Origin: Comamonadaceae bacterium
GTDB lineage: Bacteria > Pseudomonadota > Gammaproteobacteria > Burkholderiales > Burkholderiaceae_C
Length of the DNA stretch: 10,316 nucleotides
Reading direction: 5' to 3'
NCBI GenBank assembly: GCA_027490555.1
Contig: JAIXXW010000066.1
Location: forward strand, 1-10,316
The notes below the pieces were generated by a model, which was given only the letters and a program-made list of their open reading frames with translations, did no database searches and was not told where the DNA came from. Made by a program: the position numbers and the translations under genes. This document shows positions 1 to 6,544 of this stretch, piece after piece. How positions within the stretch are numbered: the stretch's first letter is position 1; every line of letters starts with the position of its first letter.

Positions 1-24
1 ACTGGACAGCGAAGCCAACAGACC

Positions 25-732
25 ATGAAAACCCAAATCGACCACCTGGTGGTCATGGCCTCCTCGCTGGAGGCTGGCGTGCAGTGGTGTGAAGACACCT
101 TGGGCATCACCCCTGCGGCGGGTGGTGAACACGAGAAGTACGGCACCCACAACCGCTTGTTCAAGATCGCGACGCCGCAATACCCTTTGGCCTATTTCGA
201 GATCATCGCCATCAACCCCGCTGCCCCGATGTCCAAGCGGCAGCAGGTCACCCGCTGGTTCGACATGGACGATCCGGTCATGCAAAAAACCATCGCCAAG
301 GAGCCTCGGCTGGTGCACTTTGTCTGCAGCACCGACGATGTCAAGGCCGCCCGGCATGCCTGGCGGACCCAGGGCATCGAGCGCGGGCAGATCGTGCACG
401 CCAGCCGAAAATCCAGCAAAGGCCTTTTGCACTGGCAAATCACGGTCCGTGAGGACGGTGAGCGCCTGTTCAACGGCTGTTTGCCCACCTTGATCCAGTG
501 GGGCAAGCCCGATGCGCAGGACCCTTTGCGCCTGCACCCGCGCAACCACCTGCCGCGCTCCGGCGTCAGTCTGCAGGGCCTGGCCGTGAGTCACCCGAGT
601 GCGGCCAAGCTGCAGGCGGCGATGGACAGCGTGGGCATGAGCGGTGTGGCGCTCAGCACCGGTCCAGCCAATCTGATCGCCACCTTGCAAACGCCCAAGG
701 GCCTGGTGCAATTGCAAAGCTCGGGCATCTGA
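25..732 (+). CDS. VOC / glyoxalase-like domain protein
   Basis: This 235-residue cytoplasmic protein has the layout of the glyoxalase-like (Glyoxalase_3) branch of the vicinal oxygen chelate fold. It opens with IDHLVVMASSLEAGVQW (residues 5-21), the usual first beta-alpha unit. GGEHEKYGTHNRLF (33-46) and AYFEIIAIN (56-64) follow, and FNGCLPTLIQWG (149-160) matches the conserved 'dG.lPfLI.WG' signature of this branch. H7, H36, H42 and E59 are candidate metal ligands. The C-terminal part (about 175-235) forms the second, more divergent half. The reaction and substrate are unknown; members of this fold include lyases, isomerases and ring-cleaving dioxygenases, and this branch is mostly uncharacterised. 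The ATG at 25 is the natural start because the conserved strand begins at residue 5. Only 24 upstream bases are visible and they show no convincing ribosome binding site. It converges on the MFS gene with no spacer. Confidence 0.85.
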   Translation: MKTQIDHLVVMASSLEAGVQWCEDTLGITPAAGGEHEKYGTHNRLFKIATPQYPLAYFEIIAINPAAPMSKRQQVTRWFDMDDPVMQKTIAKEPRLVHFVCSTDDVKAARHAWRTQGIERGQIVHASRKSSKGLLHWQITVREDGERLFNGCLPTLIQWGKPDAQDPLRLHPRNHLPRSGVSLQGLAVSHPSAAKLQAAMDSVGMSGVALSTGPANLIATLQTPKGLVQLQSSGI

Positions 733-1938
733 TCAGGCCTCGTCGGGCAATGTCGCCAACAGGGCCATGCCGGCCAGCATCACCACGGCGGTCAACCACA
801 GTGCGCCCTTGAAGCTGCCGGTGGCTTGCGCCATGGCACCGGCCACGACCGGGGCCAACATCTGCGCCGCACCATAACTCAAGGTGAGCCGGGCCATGGC
901 CTTGCCCGGGTTGTGCGGCATGCGTCTGCCGACCAGGGCCAGGGTCAGGCTCACGATCCCAATGAAGGTGGCCCCATAGCCGATGGCGCCTGCCAGCGCT
1001 GCTGCCAATGAGTTGGACCATGTCGGCAGCACGATCGAGAAGGCTTGCAGACCAAAGGCCAGCAACAGGGCCCGGATGTCGCCGATTTGCCGGGCCACGC
1101 GGTCCCACAAAAACACCGCAGGCATGGCCGCCAGACCCACCAGGATCCAGGCCCAGGTGCCCTGCCCGGCCAAGGCCGGCTCGCGCTCCACAATGGTCAC
1201 GGTGAATGTGGCGCTGATGACAAAGCCCCAACCGGCTGCAAAATAACTCAGGGCCATGGTCCACATCCAGCGGCGGGAAGCCTGCGTGGCCGGGACCGCA
1301 GCTGCTGCCGGTGCGGGCGCAGGCGGCACCGGAGGCCGCCAAAGCCAGGCGGGGATGAAAAAAACCAATCCCAGTGCAGCAAAAGCCAACCACTGCTCGG
1401 ACCACAATGTCCAGACCTGCGACAGCCACCATGCCCCCAGGGCCGACACCACAATGCCCAGTCCCAGGCCGATGAACAACACGCCCAGTTCGGGCCTGCG
1501 GCCTTGCCGCATCAGCCAGCCGAGCACCAGCCCCGAACCCAGCAACATGCCGGTGGCACCACACAAACCACCCACGAAACGCCACAAACCCCAGGCGGGT
1601 AAAAAACTCGACAGGGCCATGCCTGCTGTGGTCAGCAAAGCCATCCAAAGACCGGCGCTGTAAAAACGGTGTCGCCAACGGACATCGTCCATCCAGGCGG
1701 CCACCAGGGCGCCTGCGATGTAACCGGCGTAATTGATGGCCGCCAGGCCCCCGGCCGCAGCATCGTTCAAGCCGGTTTGCGCCTGCATGGCGGGCAACAG
1801 GGGCGTGTAGGCAAACCGGGCCAGACCGATGGTGATGACCAAGCCGCAAATGCCGCCCAGCATGACCTGCCAGGCCTGCAGCGGGCGCTCGGGTCTGGGT
1901 GTGGGGTGTTCGGTCATGGGCTGGGCCATGGTTTGCAT
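733..1938 (-). CDS. YbfB/YjiJ-family MFS transporter
   Basis: An inner-membrane major facilitator protein of about 401 residues with roughly twelve hydrophobic segments. Family marks seen (numbered from the ATG at 1938): GLARFAYTPLLPAM (38-51), NYAGYIAGALVAAW (69-82) and SYFAAGWGFVISATF (231-245), all typical of the YbfB/YjiJ group. A Pro/Ala-rich linker (PPVPPAPAPAAAAVPA, 202-217) lies where the central cytoplasmic loop between the two six-helix halves is expected. Substrate and direction of transport are unknown for the family. The frame stays open upstream to a TTG at 1986, but the extension is hydrophilic. Candidate ATG starts are at 1938, 1929 and 1917; none has a strong ribosome binding site, and conservation begins only around residue 20, so the exact start is uncertain. 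It diverges from the Bug-protein gene and its stop codon abuts that of the VOC gene. Confidence 0.88.
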   Translation of the reverse strand: MQTMAQPMTEHPTPRPERPLQAWQVMLGGICGLVITIGLARFAYTPLLPAMQAQTGLNDAAAGGLAAINYAGYIAGALVAAWMDDVRWRHRFYSAGLWMALLTTAGMALSSFLPAWGLWRFVGGLCGATGMLLGSGLVLGWLMRQGRRPELGVLFIGLGLGIVVSALGAWWLSQVWTLWSEQWLAFAALGLVFFIPAWLWRPPVPPAPAPAAAAVPATQASRRWMWTMALSYFAAGWGFVISATFTVTIVEREPALAGQGTWAWILVGLAAMPAVFLWDRVARQIGDIRALLLAFGLQAFSIVLPTWSNSLAAALAGAIGYGATFIGIVSLTLALVGRRMPHNPGKAMARLTLSYGAAQMLAPVVAGAMAQATGSFKGALWLTAVVMLAGMALLATLPDEA

Positions 1939-2057
1939 TGTGGCTTGCTCAGGCGCAGGCCCAACGGCCCGATGACGCCTTGGCAACAGCGCCCAAGGTC
2001 ACTCAGACGACAGGCCCGCCCAGCGACACAGGGTTTACACCATGACTTGTCCTTGAA

Positions 2058-2078
2058 CGGAACTCTAAAGTGGTTCCG
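2058..2078. promoter_or_regulatory. Inverted repeat in divergent intergenic region (possible operator)
   Basis: CGGAAC (2058-2063) and GTTCCG (2073-2078) form a perfect six-base inverted repeat with a nine-base spacer. It lies 19 bases before the ATG of the Bug-protein gene and about 120 bases from the divergent MFS gene. The position suits an operator or a 5' untranslated hairpin. No regulator gene is present in the window, and six-base arms can arise by chance, so this is only a candidate. Confidence 0.3.
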
Positions 2079-2097
2079 AAACAACCAGGAGACCCTC

Positions 2098-3123
2098 ATG
2101 CGCATCCACACCGCCGCCCCCCATCAGCCCCCCAAGCGATGGGCAATTTCCCCAGTGTCGTCCCTGCGCCGCGTCTTGGGCTTGGCGCTTTTGGGCCTGG
2201 GGGCCCTGAGCGCGACAGGCGCGTGGTCACAAAGCTTCCCCACCAAGCCTCTGCGCCTGGTGGTGACTTTCCCCCCCGGCGGAGCGCCCGACATCTTGGC
2301 GCGTCTGTTCAGCGAAAAGGCGCAGCTGGGTTTTCCGGTGGTGATCGACAACCGTCCCGGCGCGGGAGGCAACATCGGGGCCGACAACGTGGCCAAAGCG
2401 GTGGGCGATGGCCACATCCTGGTGATGGGCACCGTGGGCACGCACGCGATCAACGGTGCGCTGTACGACAAGATGCCCTACGACATGGTCAAGGATTTCA
2501 GCCCGATCTCGCTGATCGCCTCGGCCCCGAATTTGCTGGTGGTCAACAATGCCTTGCCGGTCAAAAACGTGCCCGAGCTCATCGCTTACATGAAAGCCAA
2601 TCCCAACAAGCTGTCCTTTGGCTCCCCTGGCGTTGGCACTTCGGTGCATGTCTCGGGCGAATTGTTCAAATCGCTGACCGGCACCAGCATGACCCATGTG
2701 CCCTACAAGGGCCGCCAATTCGCCATTCCAGACCTGATCGGCGGCAGCATCCAGGTCATGTTTGACAACATGCCATCGGCATTGCCCATGGCCAAGGAAG
2801 GCAAGATCCGTGCATTGGCCCAAACCACGGCCAGGCGCTCACCCGCAGCACCCGATGTGCCCACCGTGGCCGAAACGGTGCCCGGCTTTGAAGCCACCAC
2901 CTGGTTTGCCATGTTTGCACCGGCCAACGTCCCCCGCCCCGTGATCGAGCGCCTGAACGCCGAGGTGCAGCGCGTCTTCAAATTGCCGGACGTTCAAGAG
3001 CGCCTGAAGACCCTGGGACTCGACGCTGTGCTCTCCAGCCCCGAAGAGCTGGCCCGTTACCAGGCCAGCGAGATCGTCAAATGGGCCAAGGTGGTGAAGG
3101 ATTCCGGCGCCAAGGCCGAATGA
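2098..3123 (+). CDS. Bug-family (tripartite tricarboxylate transporter) substrate-binding protein
   Basis: A periplasmic solute-binding protein of 341 residues, the usual length for the Bug/TctC family. The N-terminus has a basic stretch (SLRRVLGLALLGLGAL, 22-37) followed by a hydrophobic core and a likely signal-peptidase site near AWS-QS (42-46). Mature-protein family marks include LRLVVTFPPGGAPDILAR (52-69), the first ligand-contacting loop; VVIDNRPGAGGNIGADNVAKA (81-101); and FGSPGVGTSVHVSGELF (174-190), the second ligand loop; then THVPYKG (199-205) and VMFDNMPSALP (220-230). Known members bind carboxylates or related small molecules; the ligand here cannot be read. The start at 2098 follows AGGAG (2087-2091) at proper spacing, so the open frame back to 1669 is not coding. 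No TctA or TctB membrane genes adjoin it, so it is an orphan, which is common in Burkholderiales. The segment between residues 70 and 80 looks a few residues shorter than usual. Confidence 0.93.
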   Translation: MRIHTAAPHQPPKRWAISPVSSLRRVLGLALLGLGALSATGAWSQSFPTKPLRLVVTFPPGGAPDILARLFSEKAQLGFPVVIDNRPGAGGNIGADNVAKAVGDGHILVMGTVGTHAINGALYDKMPYDMVKDFSPISLIASAPNLLVVNNALPVKNVPELIAYMKANPNKLSFGSPGVGTSVHVSGELFKSLTGTSMTHVPYKGRQFAIPDLIGGSIQVMFDNMPSALPMAKEGKIRALAQTTARRSPAAPDVPTVAETVPGFEATTWFAMFAPANVPRPVIERLNAEVQRVFKLPDVQERLKTLGLDAVLSSPEELARYQASEIVKWAKVVKDSGAKAE

Positions 3124-3130
3124 ACCCCCA

Positions 3131-3157
3131 GCCGAGGGTGAGCCATGCACCCTCGGC
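3131..3157 (+). terminator. GC-rich hairpin after the Bug-protein gene
   Basis: GCCGAGGGTG (3131-3140) and CACCCTCGGC (3148-3157) are perfect ten-base complements around a seven-base loop, starting seven bases after the TGA at 3121-3123. There is no T-tract directly after it, so it is not a textbook intrinsic terminator. It may terminate with help or protect the 3' end of the mRNA. Confidence 0.55.
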
Positions 3158-3168
3158 GCCTGGCTGCG

Positions 3169-3220
3169 CCAAGTGCCCGACAATCACCCCTTGGCACTTT
3201 TTGGCAGCACTTGGTTTTTT
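3169..3220 (+). terminator. Inverted repeat with T-tract before ylqF (terminator or attenuator candidate)
   Basis: CCAAGTGC (3169-3176) pairs perfectly with GCACTTGG (3207-3214), which is followed directly by six T (3215-3220) and then by the ylqF ATG. The same left arm can instead pair AAGTGCC (3171-3177) with GGCACTT (3193-3199), which runs into five T (3198-3202). Both look like intrinsic terminators with long loops. They could end read-through from the Bug-protein gene or attenuate ylqF; which one cannot be settled from sequence. Confidence 0.4.
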
Positions 3221-4147
3221 ATGGCGATTCAATGGTTCCCCGGACACATGCACCTCACGCGCAAGGCGATCGGGGAGCGCATCAAAGACATCGATGTGGT
3301 CATCGAGATGCTGGACGCTCGCCTGCCCGGCTCGAGTGCCAATCCCATGCTGGCGCAGCTCATCCAGGGCAAACCGGCCCTCAAAATCCTGAGCAAGCAA
3401 GACCTGGCCGACCCTGTGCAAACCGCCGCCTGGCTGGCCCATTACAACGCCCTGCCCGGCGTGAGCGCCCTGGGACTGGACACCGGCATGGCCTCGCCCG
3501 CCAAAGCCCTGGTGGAGGCCTGCCGCCAACTGGCCCCCCAGCGGGGCGGCATGGTCAAGCCCTTGCGGGTGCTGATCTGTGGCATTCCCAACGTGGGCAA
3601 GTCCACCCTGATCAACACCCTCAAGGGCAAACGTGCGACCAAGACCGGTGACGAAGCAGGGGTGACCAAGCAGGAGCTGCGCGTCACCCTGGCCGACGAT
3701 GTGTACCTGTACGACACGCCAGGGGTGCTGTGGCCGCGCATCATCGTGGCGCAAAGCGGATTCAACCTGGCCGCCAGCGGTGCGATGGGTGTGAATGCCT
3801 TTGACGATGAGGTGGTGGCGCTCGAATTGCTGAACTACCTGATGGCGCATTACCCGGAGGCCCTCACCGCGCGTTACAAGGTGCAGGACCTGACCCGCCA
3901 CACCGACGCCAGCCTGCTCGAAGCCATTGCCCGGCAGCGCGGCGCGATCCAAAGCGGTGGCCGGGTCAACACCCTCAAAGCCGCCGAAATCCTGATCCAT
4001 GACTTCCGCTCTGCCGCTCTGGGTCGCCTGACCTTGGAAACCCCGGCCGAATACGCCGCCTGGCTGGCCGCAGGCCAAAAGGCCGATGCCGAACGGGCTG
4101 CACGCCAGGCCAGTCGCAAAAAAACCAAGCCGGGTGGAGCGAACTGA
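3221..4147 (+). CDS. ylqF: Ribosome biogenesis GTPase YlqF/RbgA
   Basis: A 308-residue circularly permuted GTPase of the YlqF/RbgA family, known in Bacillus subtilis to act in late assembly of the 50S ribosomal subunit. The family opening MAIQWFPGHM (1-10) fixes the start at 3221; a GTG at 3173 in frame would add 16 unrelated residues. The GTPase motifs come in permuted order: G4 as SKQD (58-61), then the P-loop GIPNVGKST (121-129), the GVTK region (147-150) that supplies G2, and G3 DTPG (165-168). The C-terminal helical RNA-binding part contains SGAMGVNAFDDEVVALELL (186-204) and GGRVNTLKAAEILIHDFRSA (246-265), and the protein ends in a basic tail. The usual Asn of the NKxD motif is Ser here. 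No clear ribosome binding site precedes the ATG, which sits right after a run of six T. It is the first gene of a pair with the exonuclease gene. Confidence 0.95.
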   Translation: MAIQWFPGHMHLTRKAIGERIKDIDVVIEMLDARLPGSSANPMLAQLIQGKPALKILSKQDLADPVQTAAWLAHYNALPGVSALGLDTGMASPAKALVEACRQLAPQRGGMVKPLRVLICGIPNVGKSTLINTLKGKRATKTGDEAGVTKQELRVTLADDVYLYDTPGVLWPRIIVAQSGFNLAASGAMGVNAFDDEVVALELLNYLMAHYPEALTARYKVQDLTRHTDASLLEAIARQRGAIQSGGRVNTLKAAEILIHDFRSAALGRLTLETPAEYAAWLAAGQKADAERAARQASRKKTKPGGAN

Positions 4148-4152
4148 GTGCC

Positions 4153-4767
4153 ATGCACAGCCACCTGCCCACCCCTGACAAAGAGGCCATCGCGCTGTTG
4201 CCCGAGTTTGAGCGCCTGGGTTTGGACCGCATCAGCCTGGTGAGCACGGGCGTCCAGGCGCAGCAAGCGCATGAGGCCTTGGTCTGCGCCAGCGCCTGGG
4301 GCTTTGACACCGAGTCCAAGCCCACCTTTCGGGTGGGTGAGTCTTCGGACGGACCGCACATATTGCAGCTGGCCACCCTGGAGCGGGCCTGGGTGTTTCA
4401 GTTGCACGACCCCGATTGCCGCGATGTGGCGGCCCAACTGCTGACGCGTCCTGGCATTGTCAAAGCCGGTTTCGGATTGGGCGATGACCGCAAGCGCATC
4501 GTGCACAAGCTGGGCATCGAGCCGCAGGGCATCCTGGAGTTGAACACGGTGTTCCGTGAACGGGGTTACCGCAAGGACATGGGTGTGAAAGGGGCGGTGG
4601 CGGTGTTGTTCCAAAAGCGCTTCATCAAGTCCAAAAAAGCCGCCACGAGCAATTGGGCCCAAGCCCGCCTGAGTGAGGCGCAGCTGGTGTACGCCGCGAA
4701 CGATGCGTATGCCGCCATCCGGGTCTGGCAAGCCCTGGGTTTGCCCAGCGGCCAGCCTTCTGTCTAA
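4153..4767 (+). CDS. RNase D-like DEDDy 3'-5' exonuclease
   Basis: A 204-residue single-domain exonuclease of the DnaQ-like/RNase D (DNA_pol_A_exo1) fold. The DEDDy residues are visible: D52 and E54 in GFDTES (50-55), D112 in GFGLGDDRKR (106-115), and Y180 with D184 in YAANDAYAA (180-188). These would hold two metal ions for 3'-to-5' hydrolysis of RNA or DNA. The HRDC domains of full-length RNase D (around 370 residues) are absent, so it consists of little more than the catalytic domain; the first 40 residues are not recognised. The ATG at 4153 lies five bases after the ylqF stop, with a GGAGC stretch about a dozen bases upstream, which indicates co-transcription and probably coupled translation. 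A role in RNA maturation or decay would fit the ylqF neighbour, but that is inference. The substrate could equally be DNA. Confidence 0.88.
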   Translation: MHSHLPTPDKEAIALLPEFERLGLDRISLVSTGVQAQQAHEALVCASAWGFDTESKPTFRVGESSDGPHILQLATLERAWVFQLHDPDCRDVAAQLLTRPGIVKAGFGLGDDRKRIVHKLGIEPQGILELNTVFRERGYRKDMGVKGAVAVLFQKRFIKSKKAATSNWAQARLSEAQLVYAANDAYAAIRVWQALGLPSGQPSV

Positions 4768-4773
4768 GTGTCA

Positions 4774-4793
4774 AATGATCCATTGGGGTCATT
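4774..4793. repeat. Small hairpin after the exonuclease gene
   Basis: AATGATCC (4774-4781) and GGGTCATT (4786-4793) form an eight-base stem with one T-G wobble and a four-base loop, six bases after the TAA at 4765-4767. No T-tract follows; the next bases are A-rich. It could be a weak terminator or a 3'-end stabiliser for the ylqF operon. Confidence 0.35.
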
Positions 4794-4909
4794 CGAAATG
4801 AAAAAAATGATTGAAGAGGAATGGATGGCTGGATCACCCAGGTGCAGGGCGCGCATTAACACAACATGACAAGGGTCGCGACACCGGTTCGCACAGCGAC
4901 AATATCGGG

Positions 4910-6541
4910 ATGTTCCGTCGACAGCTCAGCTGGGTGCTTCTTTTTCTGGCCGCCTGCATCGTTTTGCAGGGCATTGGTGCGGTTTTCGCCTTGCGAGAAG
5001 CCGAACGCCAGGTCGTGCGTGGGCGCATTGCCAGTGACATTCACCAAGGTTTTGTGCAACTGTCTGCCACTAAACAACACCTGCGGGCCTGGGTGACGCA
5101 ACACAAAATTGGCGCCGGTGGTGACCCTTCAGCCCGCGAAGCACTGCTCAACGAGATGCACCAGAACTTGGCCCATCTGACGGCGCTGGCCAAGATGGCC
5201 TCCAGCCTGGGCATGGACGGCAGCGGTGGCGAGGAGCAAGTGGCCAGGCACGAGGCCCTGCGGGTGCTGGGGCAAAACGTCAAAACCCTGGGTGAAACTT
5301 TGGGACAGGTCAAAACCCTGCCTGCCAACATGCCGGCCCGCCTGGGTTGGGACACCCTGAACGAGGTGTTCGAAAAGTCAGAAGGTCTGGATTTGCGCCA
5401 GTTGATTGGCCAAAGCATTGTCCGAGAGCATGCCGCCATGCTCAGAGAGCGCCAGGCCGCCGATGCCACCCTCTCGCGCATCCGCTGGTTGTGGATTGGC
5501 ATGGCCTTGTCATTGGCCTTGTTGGCTTTGGGGGCGACGTTTTATTTTGCGCGTGCCCTGCGCCGCCCCATCGACGAATTGGCTCGGGGGGCCCACAAGC
5601 TGCGCCAGGGCCGGCTGCAACACCGCATTCCTTTGGAGGGACAAGATGAGTTCTCCGACGTCGCCCGCAGCATGAACGCGATGGCGGCGGCCCTGGAAAA
5701 GCACAGCCAACAAGAATCCGAACAACGCCATCGCCTGGAGACGGAAGTGCGCGAGCGCACCCGTGCCTTGCACGAGGCCAACACCTCGCTGCAACAGACG
5801 GACACCCGCAGACGCCAGTTGTTGGCCGACATCAGCCATGAGCTTCGGACCCCGACCACCGCCATTCGGGGTGAAGCCGAGATCACCCTGCGAGGCGGTG
5901 AAAGGCCTGCCCACGAGTACCGCGATGCCTTGCGGCGCATTGTGGCCATCTCGCGTCAACTCGGCTCGGTCATTGACGATTTGTTGGCCATGGCCCGCAG
6001 TGACATGGAAAACCTGAGCATCGTGCAACAAACCGTGGATTTTTCAGAGCCCCTGAACGATGCCTTGTCGCAGGCCAGCGCCTTGGCCGGTGAAAAAAAC
6101 ATCCGCATCGACTGCCCGCCCATGCCCAAAGGTTCGGTCAAGGTGATGGGCGATGCCCAGCGTTTGAGCCAACTGCTGCTGCTGTTGCTGGACAACGCTG
6201 TGCGCTACTCCTACCCGCAGGGCACGGTCACGGTTCGCTGGCAACAAAGCACCGAATTCCCGGCGACCCTGACCGTGCAGGTGACCGACCAAGGCATCGG
6301 CATCCCGGCCGAGGAATTGCACCAGGTTTTTGACCGGCACTTTCGCGGCAGTTTGGCCCGCGTGCACCGGGCGGCGGGCAGTGGCCTGGGGCTGCCGATT
6401 GCCAAGGCGCTGGTGCAGGCCCACAGCGGCAGTTTGACCTTGCAAAGCCCCGCCCACGGCGCCCAGGGCACGGGCACCCGCGTGGTGCTGCAGTTGCCCT
6501 TGTTGACCCGGCCCCAGCTGGAAAATGCCTTGAAAAGTTGA
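4910..6541 (+). CDS. Sensor histidine kinase (HAMP-HisKA-HATPase)
   Basis: An inner-membrane sensor kinase of about 543 residues. Layout from the ATG at 4910: first membrane segment about 7-27; a helix-rich, presumably periplasmic sensor region about 28-190 that I do not recognise; second membrane segment about 192-215; HAMP about 216-265; a coiled-coil linker about 265-300; HisKA with phospho-acceptor H310 in ISHELRTP (308-315); and the ATPase domain with N box LLDNAVRYS (426-434), G1 DQGIGIP (460-466), F-box VFDRHFRG (473-480) and G2 SGLGLPIAKA (491-500). All residues expected for activity are present. The frame is open back to a TTG at 4811, but that adds 33 hydrophilic residues before the membrane anchor, so 4910 is preferred, although no clear ribosome binding site precedes it. 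The regulator gene begins three bases after the stop, so the two form an operon and a cognate pair. The signal sensed is unknown. Confidence 0.92.
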   Translation: MFRRQLSWVLLFLAACIVLQGIGAVFALREAERQVVRGRIASDIHQGFVQLSATKQHLRAWVTQHKIGAGGDPSAREALLNEMHQNLAHLTALAKMASSLGMDGSGGEEQVARHEALRVLGQNVKTLGETLGQVKTLPANMPARLGWDTLNEVFEKSEGLDLRQLIGQSIVREHAAMLRERQAADATLSRIRWLWIGMALSLALLALGATFYFARALRRPIDELARGAHKLRQGRLQHRIPLEGQDEFSDVARSMNAMAAALEKHSQQESEQRHRLETEVRERTRALHEANTSLQQTDTRRRQLLADISHELRTPTTAIRGEAEITLRGGERPAHEYRDALRRIVAISRQLGSVIDDLLAMARSDMENLSIVQQTVDFSEPLNDALSQASALAGEKNIRIDCPPMPKGSVKVMGDAQRLSQLLLLLLDNAVRYSYPQGTVTVRWQQSTEFPATLTVQVTDQGIGIPAEELHQVFDRHFRGSLARVHRAAGSGLGLPIAKALVQAHSGSLTLQSPAHGAQGTGTRVVLQLPLLTRPQLENALKS

Positions 6542-6544
6542 GCC

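Noticed and set aside
653..1849. 398-codon minus-strand open frame overlapping the MFS gene
   Set aside because: It is the out-of-frame shadow of the transporter gene: Arg/Gly/His-rich, with no domain, while the frame at 733-1938 has clear membrane segments and family motifs.
1939..1986. TTG start extending the MFS transporter by 16 residues
   Set aside because: Rare start codon, hydrophilic Pro/Arg-rich extension, and family similarity only begins well after the ATG at 1938.
1669..2097. N-terminal extension of the Bug-protein frame
   Set aside because: It runs antisense through the MFS gene, lacks a signal sequence and is made unnecessary by AGGAG properly spaced before the ATG at 2098.
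3077..4078. 333-codon minus-strand open frame opposite ylqF
   Set aside because: Antisense shadow of a strongly recognised GTPase; low-complexity His/Gly/Gln-rich translation typical of GC-rich antisense frames.
3874..4731. 285-codon minus-strand open frame spanning ylqF and the exonuclease gene
   Set aside because: Antisense to two recognised genes and crossing their boundary, with no recognisable domain.
4811..4909. TTG start extending the sensor kinase by 33 residues
   Set aside because: The extension is hydrophilic, unlike a membrane-anchored kinase N-terminus, and there is no ribosome binding site before the TTG.
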